Both the position numbers and the translations under genes were made by a program. Under the pieces are notes generated by a model. The model was not told the origin of the DNA. It worked only from the letters and a program-made list of their open reading frames with translations, and ran no database searches. Below, one piece after another: positions 29,830-38,067 of a stretch of 42,315 nt of DNA. Source of the DNA: SVQP01 sp045587385 (GTDB lineage: Bacteria > Bacillota > Clostridia > Oscillospirales > CAG-272); assembly GCA_045587385.1 (NCBI GenBank), contig JAZNCE010000055.1:1-42315 (forward strand). The letters run 5' to 3'. How positions within the stretch are numbered: position 1 is the first letter of the stretch; every line of letters starts with the position of its first letter.

Positions 29830-31047
29830 ATGAAACCCTATGAAAGATTTTTGAAATACGTCGCATACCCCACCATGTCGGACGAGAGCTCCGAAACCGT
29901 GCCCAGCTCGGAAAAGCAGATCGTGCTCAGCCTTGCGCTGGCAGCAGAGCTGATGTCGTTGGGTCTTAGTGACGTGGAGCTTGACGATAAAGGATACCTG
30001 TATGCATCCCTGCCTGCCAATACCGATAAGGTTTGTCCCGTCATCGGGCTTGTGGCGCACGTGGACACCTCGGACGCTTGTGCGGACGAGCCGATTGCTG
30101 CGCGCATTGTGGAATACAAGGGCGGCGACATTCTGCTCAACGAGCAAAAGGGCATTTATATGAAGGTTGCGGACTATCCCAACCTGCAAAATTACGTAGG
30201 ACAGCATCTCATCGTCACGGACGGCACCACGCTGCTCGGTGCGGACGACAAGGCAGGCGTTGCCGCTATCGTTTCCGTGGTGGAAAGACTCCTGGCAAGT
30301 GACACGCCTCACGGCACGGTCAAGATCTGCTTTACGCCCGACGAGGAGATCGGCAGAGGTGCCGACCACTTTGACGTGGAGAAGTTCGGTGCGGATTACG
30401 CCTATACCGTAGACGGCGGACCTCTTGGCGAGCTGGAATACGAAAACTTCAACGCGGCTGCTGCCGTGGTCAAGTTTGCAGGTGTGTCCATCCACCCCGG
30501 TTCTGCAAAGGACAAGATGAAGAACGCGCAGCTCATGGCAATGGCGTTCAACGCCCTCTTGCCTGCAGAGCAGATCCCCGCTATGACAGAAGGGTATGAG
30601 GGATTCTTCCATCTGTGCGACATGCAGGGCGACTGCGAGCACGCACAGCTTGTGTATATCATCCGTGACCATGACCGCGCACTGTTTGAAGAGAAAAAGC
30701 AGGTCATGCAGGCGGCTGCCGACGAGATCAACGCGCGCTTTGGCGCAGGCAGCTGCGCGCTTTCCATGAAGGATTCCTACTACAACATGAAGGAGATCAT
30801 TGATAACCACATGTATATCGTGGAGCGCGCCAAGGTTGCCATGGAGCAGCTTGGCATCTCTCCCATCGTTGTGCCGATTCGCGGCGGTACGGACGGCGCA
30901 AGACTTTCCTTTATGGGTCTGCCTTGCCCCAATCTGTGCACGGGCGGTGAGAACTTCCACTCCAGATTTGAATTTTTGTCGATCGAGTCCTTGGACGGTG
31001 TCGTGGATATCGTCGAGCGCATTCTGTATAACGCTGTAAAGGAGTAA
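29830..31047 (+). CDS. pepT: Peptidase T (tripeptide aminopeptidase)
   Basis: PepT is a cytoplasmic dizinc aminopeptidase that removes the first residue of tripeptides. The 405-residue protein is of normal length. Visible features are the zinc ligand His77 with Asp79 in VAHVDTSD, GADDKAGVAAI, the catalytic glutamates in FTPDEEIGRG, VDGG, and the C-terminal RGGTDGARLSFMGLPCPNL and GGENFHSRFE. AAGGAG at 29818-29823 supports ATG 29830. It heads a row of same-strand genes (tdk, udk and beyond). Confidence 0.95.
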   Translation: MKPYERFLKYVAYPTMSDESSETVPSSEKQIVLSLALAAELMSLGLSDVELDDKGYLYASLPANTDKVCPVIGLVAHVDTSDACADEPIAARIVEYKGGDILLNEQKGIYMKVADYPNLQNYVGQHLIVTDGTTLLGADDKAGVAAIVSVVERLLASDTPHGTVKICFTPDEEIGRGADHFDVEKFGADYAYTVDGGPLGELEYENFNAAAAVVKFAGVSIHPGSAKDKMKNAQLMAMAFNALLPAEQIPAMTEGYEGFFHLCDMQGDCEHAQLVYIIRDHDRALFEEKKQVMQAAADEINARFGAGSCALSMKDSYYNMKEIIDNHMYIVERAKVAMEQLGISPIVVPIRGGTDGARLSFMGLPCPNLCTGGENFHSRFEFLSIESLDGVVDIVERILYNAVKE

Positions 31048-31050
31048 GGC

Positions 31051-31644
31051 ATGGCAAAGCTGTATTTCAAGTACGGCGCAATGGGGTCGAGCAAGACCGC
31101 AAATGCGCTGATCACCAAGTTTAATTATGAGGAGCGCGGCATGCGCGTCTGGCTGATCAAGCCCGCCATTGACACGCGCGACGGCGCGGGCGTCATCCGT
31201 TCGCGTATTGGTCTGGAGGCAGAGGCGCAGATCATCGGGGCAGAAACCGATATTTATGCCGAATTTGCTCAGCGTAAGGATTGCCACGTCATCATTGCGG
31301 ACGAGTGCCAGTTCTTTACCGAGGGGCAGATCGATCAGCTGCGCCGCATTGTGGACGAGCTGGATATTCCCGTTTTGTGCTTTGGGCTGCGCACCGACTT
31401 TATGACGCGCCAGTTCTCGGGCAGCCGCAGACTTTTTGAGGTGGCGGATTCCATTACCGAGATCAAGACCATCTGCACGTGCGGCAAAAAAGCCATTGTC
31501 AACGCACGTATTGACGGTGCGGGACGCGTGGTGACCACGGGCGGACAGATCCTGCTTGGCGGTAACGATTCCTACGTTGCCATGTGCCACAGCTGCTGGA
31601 AGCAGGCGATTGCCGCGCAGGAAAGCGAGAGCGCGCATGAATAA
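31051..31644 (+). CDS. tdk: Thymidine kinase
   Basis: Type II thymidine kinase phosphorylates thymidine in the salvage pathway. The 197-residue protein has the P-loop GAMGSSKT at residues 9-16, the Mg site and catalytic region DECQFF, the lasso segment GGNDSYVAMC, and a zinc site (CTCG and CHSC). It starts three bases after the pepT stop and overlaps udk by 8 bases. Confidence 0.95.
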   Translation: MAKLYFKYGAMGSSKTANALITKFNYEERGMRVWLIKPAIDTRDGAGVIRSRIGLEAEAQIIGAETDIYAEFAQRKDCHVIIADECQFFTEGQIDQLRRIVDELDIPVLCFGLRTDFMTRQFSGSRRLFEVADSITEIKTICTCGKKAIVNARIDGAGRVVTTGGQILLGGNDSYVAMCHSCWKQAIAAQESESAHE

Positions 31645-32263
31645 GCCCATGATCGTTGGCGTTGCGGGCGGTACGGGATCGGGAAAAACCACGCTTGCCG
31701 AGCATATTGCGGCGGCGTTTGGCGATAACGTCACCGTGATCGCGCACGACAGCTATTATCATTTGCAGGTGGGCAAGACGTACGAGCAGCGCTGCCTGAC
31801 CAATTACGACCACCCCGACGCGTTTGAAACCGACCTTTTGCGCGCGCATCTGGACGCGCTGTGCCGCGGGCAGAGCGTGGACGTGCCGGTATACGATTAT
31901 ACCATTCATAACAGAAGTGACAAGGTAGTGACGGTGCATCCCACACCGCTGATCGTGCTGGAGGGCATTCTCATCTTTTCGGATGCGTCCTTGCGCGATA
32001 TGATGGATCTGCGCGTGTTTGTGGACACCGATGCGGACGAGCGCATCCTGCGCCGTATTTTGCGCGACACCAAGGAGAGAGCACGCAGCCTGGATTCTGT
32101 CATTTCGCAGTATTTAACCACGGTCAAGCCCATGCACGAGGCGTTTGTGGAGCCCTATAAGCGGTATGCGGACGTCATCGTTCCCGGTGGCGGTAATAAT
32201 CCTGTAGCCCTTGAAATGATCGTGCAATGCATTTGCAAGCAGACGGGGCTGCATACCGTATAA
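31637..32263 (+). CDS. udk: Uridine kinase
   Basis: Udk phosphorylates uridine and cytidine. The 208-residue protein has the P-loop GGTGSGKT at residues 11-18, the substrate region HDSYYHL, NYDHPDAFETDLL and the lid RRILRDTKERARSLDSV. ATG 31637 lies inside the tdk end. Together tdk and udk form a pyrimidine salvage pair. Confidence 0.94.
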   Translation: MNKPMIVGVAGGTGSGKTTLAEHIAAAFGDNVTVIAHDSYYHLQVGKTYEQRCLTNYDHPDAFETDLLRAHLDALCRGQSVDVPVYDYTIHNRSDKVVTVHPTPLIVLEGILIFSDASLRDMMDLRVFVDTDADERILRRILRDTKERARSLDSVISQYLTTVKPMHEAFVEPYKRYADVIVPGGGNNPVALEMIVQCICKQTGLHTV

Positions 32264-32302
32264 GCATATCGAATACATTGAATCAGAGAGGACGGTGAGG
32301 TT

Positions 32303-33775
32303 GTGAAATACAAAAGATTTGCAAGCGTGGCAGCGTTGCTGCTGGCGCTGATCCTGTCTGCGTGTGCCGCACCTGCACCGGTTGCATATCAAAGGGAAGC
32401 GCAAAGCCCCACTTCCTGCGTCCCCTTGACCTGTCAGGCTACGGGCGAATTGGTGGAGCTTGCCTTGCAAGAGGGCACGGCGGCTGCCGAGCGGTATCTT
32501 GCAAGCGCGCAGGACGTCGAAGAATACATATACCTTGCGCTGCTGGCGCAGGAAAGTGAGATCGATCTCTCGGATTTCCAAATTTCCACCGATCGTATCA
32601 CGCAGGTCTTTACCGACGTGATGAACCGTTACCCCGATCTGTTTTTCGTGGAATCGGGCATTTCCTACACGTACACCTCGGCAGGGCAGGTCGTCACGCT
32701 CAAGCCCTCGTACCGTATGACGGGCAAGGAGCTTGAAGCAGCACGGGATTTGGTGGATCAACGCCTTGACGAGATCTGTGCGGGCGTGGATGCAAATTGG
32801 AGCGATTTTGAGATCGCGCTTTACCTGCACGATTATCTCTGCCTGCATTTTTCCTACGATACGACCTATCAGATTTATGATACGTATTCGTTTCTGACAA
32901 CGGGGCGCGGTGTTTGCCAAGCCTATACGCTGACCTATATGGCATTGCTTGCGCGGTATGGCATTGCGTCCGACGTGGCGGTCAGTACCGATATGAATCA
33001 TATCTGGAATGTCATTACGCTGGGCGGCAGAGCCTACCACGTGGATGTGACTTGGGATGATCCCATTCCCGATGTGGCAGGGCAGGCGTTGCATGCAAAC
33101 TTTTTGCGCAGCGATGCGGGCATTTCCGAAACGGGGCATTACGCTTGGGAGAGCGAGCATGTCTGTGCCTCTGAAGCATACGAGCGCACCTTCCTTGCAC
33201 AGGTGTCGGTGCCGTTTTCCTATACGGCAGGGCAGTGGTTCTATGCGGACGGAAAAACGCACGCGGTGTATGCAGCGGATTTTACCACCATGAGCACGCA
33301 GAGCGTGCTGCAAACCGATGAAAAATGGCTGACGCCTGACGGTGGCTCGTATTACCTGGATGCTTTTATGGGCATGGGCACGTACCGCGGTAACCTGATC
33401 TATAACACCCCCAAAAAGATACTTGCTCAAAATGTGCAGAGCGGCGTTGTGGTAGAGATTGCTGCCGAGCTGCCGCGCGGCATGCAGATCTGGGGGCTGT
33501 GGGTAGATGCGGATACCGTGTATTACAGCGTGTCGGATGCGCCCGACGGCGAGATGCAAACGTTGTCTGTCCGTATAGCCGACCTTGCGGATTATCTGTG
33601 GGGAGATGCCGATCAGAACGGCACGGTGGACGGCAGAGATGTGACCGCCATGCTGCGGTATTTGCAAGGGTTGCCTGCTGCCTGCCATACGGGGGCTGCC
33701 GATCTTGACGACAGCGGCGTAGTGGACGCACGCGACGTGGAAATTCTGCGTCAATATTTAGTTGAAAATCATTAA
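32303..33775 (+). CDS. Transglutaminase-like lipoprotein with C-terminal dockerin
   Basis: This 490-residue protein has a lipoprotein signal (LSAC, Cys21). A transglutaminase/protease-like domain (about 165-260) has the triad Cys205 in GRGVCQAYT, His233 in MNHIWN and Asp248 in YHVDVTWDD. A beta-rich segment (280-430) follows, and then a type I dockerin (432-490) with two calcium repeats, GDADQNGTVDGRDV and AADLDDSGVVDARDV. Dockerins bind cohesins of cellulosome-like complexes. Having both a membrane lipid anchor and a dockerin is unusual. GTG 32303 is the start. It lies 39 bases after udk and 51 before a glycosidase gene, with no clear promoter between them. Confidence 0.82.
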   Translation: MKYKRFASVAALLLALILSACAAPAPVAYQREAQSPTSCVPLTCQATGELVELALQEGTAAAERYLASAQDVEEYIYLALLAQESEIDLSDFQISTDRITQVFTDVMNRYPDLFFVESGISYTYTSAGQVVTLKPSYRMTGKELEAARDLVDQRLDEICAGVDANWSDFEIALYLHDYLCLHFSYDTTYQIYDTYSFLTTGRGVCQAYTLTYMALLARYGIASDVAVSTDMNHIWNVITLGGRAYHVDVTWDDPIPDVAGQALHANFLRSDAGISETGHYAWESEHVCASEAYERTFLAQVSVPFSYTAGQWFYADGKTHAVYAADFTTMSTQSVLQTDEKWLTPDGGSYYLDAFMGMGTYRGNLIYNTPKKILAQNVQSGVVVEIAAELPRGMQIWGLWVDADTVYYSVSDAPDGEMQTLSVRIADLADYLWGDADQNGTVDGRDVTAMLRYLQGLPAACHTGAADLDDSGVVDARDVEILRQYLVENH

Positions 33776-33826
33776 AATTTATAAATCTGCATCGGACGAC
33801 CAAGTCCGATAGCAAGGGAGGTTCAA

Positions 33827-36550
33827 ATGGATTTTAAGTTTGTGGACAAAAAGTACCGTCCCGTACCGTTCTGGTCGTGGAACGAGCGTCTTCGCACCGA
33901 GGAAACGCGCAGACAGATCGGCATGATGGATGACGTGGGCATTGGCGGCTTTTTCATGCACGCACGCGGCGGCCTGCAGACCGAGTACATGGGTGAAGAA
34001 TGGTTTGAGAACGTATCTGCATCCATCGATGAGGCAGGCAAGAGAGGCATGCACGCATGGGCGTACGATGAGAACGGCTGGCCCTCGGGCTTTGGCGGTG
34101 GCATCGTCAACGGCAAGGGTCTTAAGTATCAGCAGAAGTATCTGCGCGTCAAGACCTTCACGCCCGATCTGGAAGATCCCAGAGGTCCCGAGGTCATTTA
34201 CTGCTTTGAAAATTACTGCTTCTACTACGAGGTCAACCCCTTCTACGTAGACACGCTTGACGGTGAAGTCATTGCAGATTTTATTAACGAGATCTACGAG
34301 CCCTACTACGCAAAGTACGGCACCACCTTTGACGGCTTCTTTACCGACGAGCCGCAGATCTCCCGTAACGGTATTCCGTGGAGCTTTATTCTGCCCGAGG
34401 AATACGAAAAGGCGTACGGTGAGCCCATCTACGATCACCTCATCGAGCTCTTTATCGAAAGAGGCGAGTGGCAAAAGACCAGAATGAACTTCTGGAAGCT
34501 GGTTACCGAGCTGTTCTCCAAGAACTATAATAAGCAGATCTACGATTGGTGCACTTCCCACGGTCTGCTTTACACCGGTCACCTGGTACTGGAGGAAACG
34601 CTGGAGAGTCAGCTGACCAGCAACGGTGCGTGCGCGCCTCACTATGAATACTACCATATTCCGGGTATGGACTGGCTGTGCCGTCCCATTTTCCCCTGCC
34701 TGACCATGGCGCAGCTTTGCTCTACCGCAGCGCAGACCGGCAAGAAGCAGATTCTGTCCGAAACCTTTGCGCTGTGCGGTCACAACGTCGGTCACGAGGA
34801 GCTTAAGAGAAACTACGAGTGGATGATGGTGCGCGGCGTCAATCTGATGTGCCAGCACCTGGAGGGTTATTCTCTGCGCGGTATCCGTAAGAGAGACTAT
34901 CCGCCTGCAATGTACTGCCAGCAGCCTTGGTGGGCTGATTACAAGGTGTTCAACGATGCTATGTCCCGCATCGGTATGATGCTTGCAGAGGGTGAGATCC
35001 GTTACGATACCCTTGTCATGCATCCCCAGACCTCCGCGTGGATCAGCTTCAACTGCGGCTCCAATACGGGTCTTGGCGAGTATAACAACGACATTATCCG
35101 CGTTATGAATGAGCTGGATGCAAAGCACGTGCTGTATCACCTGGGCGACGAGATTATGATCGAGCGTCACGGTAAGGTTGAGAACGGCAAGTTCATCATT
35201 GGCGAGCAGTCTTATTCCACCGTGGTGCTGACCAAGCACATCGCATACCTGCCCCATACCGAAAAGCTGCTTGCAGAATTCCGCGCACAGGGCGGTAAGG
35301 TCGTCACCGTAGAAGAGGTTGAGGCTCTGGATCTGATCGATAATCCCAACATTACCTATACCAAGCGTTATTACGACGGCTTTGAGCTGTACTACTTCGT
35401 CAACAGCACCGATCAGCCTCAGCCCACCAACTTCAAGGTTGGCAGCTACGGCATTGACATTGAAACCGGCGAGAAGGTTGACTTCTTCGGCACGTACAAT
35501 TTCCCCGCATACGGCAGCCTTGTCGTGGTGGATGACGGTACTGCACATGCAGAAGCACCCGCTCCTCGCGCGCTTGCAGAGGTAAGCCTTGGCGGCGATT
35601 GGCAGGTTGCTTCCATGACCGATAACGCGCTGACCCTGGATACCTGCACGTACTGGTTTGACGGCGTGCTGCAGCAGGAGAACGCTTGCGTGCTCAACGT
35701 GGCGCAGAGAGCTTATGAGCTGGGCCGCGGCGTGGATATCAAGTGCCAATTCACCTTTCATGCAGAAGTTGTACCCGCGCGTCTGTTCCTGGCGTGCGAA
35801 ACTCCCGAGATCTTTACCATGACGCTCAACGGCAAGCCTGTGGATAAGACCGATTGCGGCTACTTCCGCGATCACTCCTTCCGCATGCTCAACATTGCGG
35901 ATCTGGTCGTCAAGGGCGAGAACGTCATTGAGCTGCAGGTTTATCTCAAGGAAACCGACGTGACTTATGAAAACCTCAAGAAGTCCAGAATCTTTGAGTC
36001 CGAAAAGAATAAGCTGACCTTCGATACCGAGATCGAGCCTATGTACCTCGTTGGCGACTTCGGCGTCAAGGCAGACGGCAAGTTTGAGCCTATTCCCAAT
36101 AAGGCATACTTCTACGAGGGCGGCTTTGCGCTGGTAGAGGCACCCAAGACGCTGACCTTAAAGGAAATGGAAAAGCAGGGACTGCTGTTCTTCTCGGGTG
36201 AGGTCACGCTCAAAAAGACCGTGACGCTTGACGGCGCACCCTGCTGCCTCAAGTTTGACAAGAAGGGCATCAACGCCATTCGTGTCAAGGTGAACGGCAA
36301 GGACGTACGCACCGTCATGTGGACACCCTTTGAGGTGGATATTTCCGATTACGTGGTTGCAGGCGAGAACGAGATCGAGCTGACCTTGGTTAACAACCTG
36401 CGTAACCTTATGGGTCCCCACCACCACGTAGCAGGTGAGCTGCTGGCTGTTGCACCTCCTCACTTCTTTGACGAGGGCTGCATCTGGAATGGCTATGCAG
36501 GCGGTTACTATACGCCCAAGTACAGCTTTGTGGAAACAGGGTTGATCTGA
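33827..36550 (+). CDS. GH106-like glycoside hydrolase (alpha-L-rhamnosidase type)
   Basis: This 907-residue protein begins with the hallmark of GH106-like enzymes: YRPVPFWSWNERL, then EETRRQIGMMDDVGIGGFFM and WAYDENGWPSGFGGG. The N-terminal half is the catalytic barrel (including FDGFFTDEPQISRNG near residue 165). The C-terminal half has jelly-roll carbohydrate-binding-like domains typical of GH2-type architecture. Many members remove L-rhamnose from pectin or from glycosides. There is no signal peptide, so it acts on imported oligosaccharides in the cytoplasm. GGGAGG upstream supports ATG 33827. The exact linkage is not deducible. Confidence 0.82.
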   Translation: MDFKFVDKKYRPVPFWSWNERLRTEETRRQIGMMDDVGIGGFFMHARGGLQTEYMGEEWFENVSASIDEAGKRGMHAWAYDENGWPSGFGGGIVNGKGLKYQQKYLRVKTFTPDLEDPRGPEVIYCFENYCFYYEVNPFYVDTLDGEVIADFINEIYEPYYAKYGTTFDGFFTDEPQISRNGIPWSFILPEEYEKAYGEPIYDHLIELFIERGEWQKTRMNFWKLVTELFSKNYNKQIYDWCTSHGLLYTGHLVLEETLESQLTSNGACAPHYEYYHIPGMDWLCRPIFPCLTMAQLCSTAAQTGKKQILSETFALCGHNVGHEELKRNYEWMMVRGVNLMCQHLEGYSLRGIRKRDYPPAMYCQQPWWADYKVFNDAMSRIGMMLAEGEIRYDTLVMHPQTSAWISFNCGSNTGLGEYNNDIIRVMNELDAKHVLYHLGDEIMIERHGKVENGKFIIGEQSYSTVVLTKHIAYLPHTEKLLAEFRAQGGKVVTVEEVEALDLIDNPNITYTKRYYDGFELYYFVNSTDQPQPTNFKVGSYGIDIETGEKVDFFGTYNFPAYGSLVVVDDGTAHAEAPAPRALAEVSLGGDWQVASMTDNALTLDTCTYWFDGVLQQENACVLNVAQRAYELGRGVDIKCQFTFHAEVVPARLFLACETPEIFTMTLNGKPVDKTDCGYFRDHSFRMLNIADLVVKGENVIELQVYLKETDVTYENLKKSRIFESEKNKLTFDTEIEPMYLVGDFGVKADGKFEPIPNKAYFYEGGFALVEAPKTLTLKEMEKQGLLFFSGEVTLKKTVTLDGAPCCLKFDKKGINAIRVKVNGKDVRTVMWTPFEVDISDYVVAGENEIELTLVNNLRNLMGPHHHVAGELLAVAPPHFFDEGCIWNGYAGGYYTPKYSFVETGLI

Positions 36551-36561
36551 CAGAATACAAG

Positions 36562-36600
36562 CACCCCGCCCGTGGCGAATGCCTGGGTGGGGTGTTTCTT
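36562..36600 (+). terminator. Terminator after the GH106-like gene
   Basis: caccccgccc (36562-36571) pairs with gggtggggtg (36585-36594) with one G-T pair, followed by a T-rich run. An extra inverted repeat links cgcccgtgg (36567-36575) with ccacgggcg (36614-36622), so alternative folds are possible. Confidence 0.75.
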
Positions 36601-36623
36601 TGATGCGAAGAATCCACGGGCGA

Positions 36624-36650
36624 GCAAGGGCGATCTCTGATCGCCCTTGC
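36624..36650. repeat. Perfect 12-bp inverted repeat between convergent genes
   Basis: gcaagggcgatc (36624-36635) pairs with gatcgcccttgc (36639-36650) across a 3-base loop. There is no T tract on either side, so it is not a standard terminator; its role is unknown. Confidence 0.7.
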
Positions 36651-36684
36651 AGATAATAACAATCCAATATATTGCTTTCCCTCT

Positions 36685-37404
36685 TTAATACTCAAATATT
36701 TGTTCTCTTAATTCTCTACAAGTATTTTCCAAGAATTCCGTATTCTCATAATTGGCCAAAACAAGTAGAATTGATTCGAAGGTATTTATGAGCTTTAGTG
36801 CATACTCTTTCATTCCAGCTCTGTATTGTTCGTTTGGCATCGAGTGATAGAACAATGCTTCTCTGCATTGTTCTAATCTTGGCATACTCACTGCAAGTTT
36901 TACGATTTTATCATACTCTTTCAAATCTCTGTATACATAACAAAGCATTTGTATTATGTCATATTTGGTTTGCAAATCACTTGTGCTTGCTAAAATATAT
37001 TCAGCGTATTTTACCAGCTTATTTCTATACTCTTTATAGTTAGGCAAATCTGTTGCTTTGCTATATGCTTGTATCAGTTCAACAATGATTCGCTCATTGT
37101 TAGGATATTTTTCCAAACCTCTTTCAAGAGCTTCTATTTGAATTTCTATGCGGTTTTGTTCTCTGATATCGGATAGTATTTTATCAATATCCATGGTGGT
37201 TGAAACTATATCTTCAATTAAAAGTGCATCGCAAGATACGTCAAGAATTTCTGCTAATTTGGGGATCATAATAACGTCAGGCAAAGACTCGTTTCTTTCC
37301 CATTTTGACACTGCCTGATATGAAATATGCAATTCGGAAGCTATTCTTTCTTGAGTGATTCCTTTTTTGCTTCTAAAATGTTTTATTTTCTCACCAATCG
37401 TCAT
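36685..37404 (-). CDS. XRE-family regulator with helical sensor-like C-terminus
   Basis: This 239-residue protein has an N-terminal Cro/C1-type domain (ITQERIASELHISYQAVSKW, then ERNESLPDVIMIPKLAEIL) and a 160-residue all-helical part that looks like TPR-type repeats (LERGLEKYPNNERIIVELIQ, YAEYILASTSDLQTKYDIIQ). Regulators of this plan often respond to peptides or metabolites. ATG 37404 is preferred: AGGAGG lies 8 bases upstream. The gene is strikingly AT-rich against its GC-richer neighbours, implying recent transfer. No target gene is adjacent on its strand. Confidence 0.82.
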   Translation of the reverse strand: MTIGEKIKHFRSKKGITQERIASELHISYQAVSKWERNESLPDVIMIPKLAEILDVSCDALLIEDIVSTTMDIDKILSDIREQNRIEIQIEALERGLEKYPNNERIIVELIQAYSKATDLPNYKEYRNKLVKYAEYILASTSDLQTKYDIIQMLCYVYRDLKEYDKIVKLAVSMPRLEQCREALFYHSMPNEQYRAGMKEYALKLINTFESILLVLANYENTEFLENTCRELREQIFEY

Positions 37405-37429
37405 TGTACACACCTCCTATTTACTTTTT

Positions 37430-37458
37430 ATTCTAACACACATTTCATTATCAATCAA
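37430..37458 (-). promoter_or_regulatory. Promoter of the AT-rich XRE gene
   Basis: On the minus strand TTGATT (37458-37453) and TAGAAT (37435-37430) are 17 bases apart, 26 bases before the start codon. Confidence 0.7.
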
Positions 37459-37677
37459 TAACCTTTTAGATGAGAAAAAGCAAAACTGTAATTTGCATTG
37501 GTGCATAATTTTGCTATTGACAAACTTAACAGATTGTGACAGAAAGCAATAGATAGCAATAGAAAGGCTGATGATATGACATATGAGTATCGTATAGGCG
37601 TTGCTTAGCGGGCAACGCCTATTACCATAAATGCAGTTGTTTTAAACAAAATTTGCTTGAAAATCTCTCCCAACCTA
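37459..37677 (+). other. AT-rich intergenic stretch with one hairpin
   Basis: No convincing gene lies here. An 11-base-pair stem pairs ataggcgttgc (37594-37604) with gcaacgcctat (37612-37622). A TTGACA at 37517-37522 lacks a matching -10. A ten-codon frame starts at ATG 37576 and ends within the hairpin at 37608, but nothing shows that it is translated. Confidence 0.5.
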
Positions 37678-37706
37678 TTGACAAATAATTCACATAGTGC
37701 TACAAT
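37678..37706 (+). promoter_or_regulatory. Promoter of the T-box leader
   Basis: TTGACA (37678-37683) and TACAAT (37701-37706) are 17 bases apart, directly before the T-box leader. Confidence 0.88.
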
Positions 37707-37714
37707 AGTGTAAA

Positions 37715-38010
37715 CCGATGAGAAAGAGGAGTAGCGTGCGGGGAGCACCCCGACAGAGAGCCGCGGCGGTGAGATGCGGTGGAGTGTGCGTGCGCGAATG
37801 GACTTTCGAGGGCAACGGGAAGTTTTATTCCTTACGGAATGGAATGTATAGGCGACGGCGTGATCCTCCGTTACAGGGATCGGCGTATGTGATGATCACG
37901 TATGATTGAGCGGATAGCGTATGACTATCAAGCAGGGTGGCACCGCAAGAGTTTTCTCTTGTCCCGGCATTCAAAACTTGAATTGCGGGATGGGAGAATT
38001 TTTTCTTTTC
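37715..38010 (+). promoter_or_regulatory. T-box riboswitch, tryptophan-specific
   Basis: The leader has the T-box landmarks in order. AGAGAG (37755-37760) is followed by the apical ggtgagatgcggtgg region of Stem I. The specifier loop gaaTGGactttcgag has codon UGG at 37799-37801, which reads Trp. The T-box sequence AGGGTGGCACCGC is at 37934-37946. The variable base after TGG is C, which pairs with the discriminator G expected for tRNA-Trp. A terminator stem joins ttctcttgtcccg (from 37954) to cgggatgggagaa (to 37998), then a T tract. Uncharged tRNA-Trp would open transcription of trpB2 downstream. Confidence 0.92.
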
Positions 38011-38067
38011 CGCACCTTATCCAAATCCCCGATGGATAGGGACAGAGCAGGGGAGAAAGGCAACCAA

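Noticed and set aside
37517..37540. Extra promoter with TTGACA at 37517
   Set aside because: No acceptable -10 hexamer lies 16-19 bases downstream, and the T-box has a better promoter at 37678-37706.
37576..37608. Ten-codon leader peptide frame before the T-box
   Set aside because: It has no tryptophan codons and only a weak ribosome binding site, and it lies upstream of the T-box promoter, so it cannot be an attenuation leader for trpB2.
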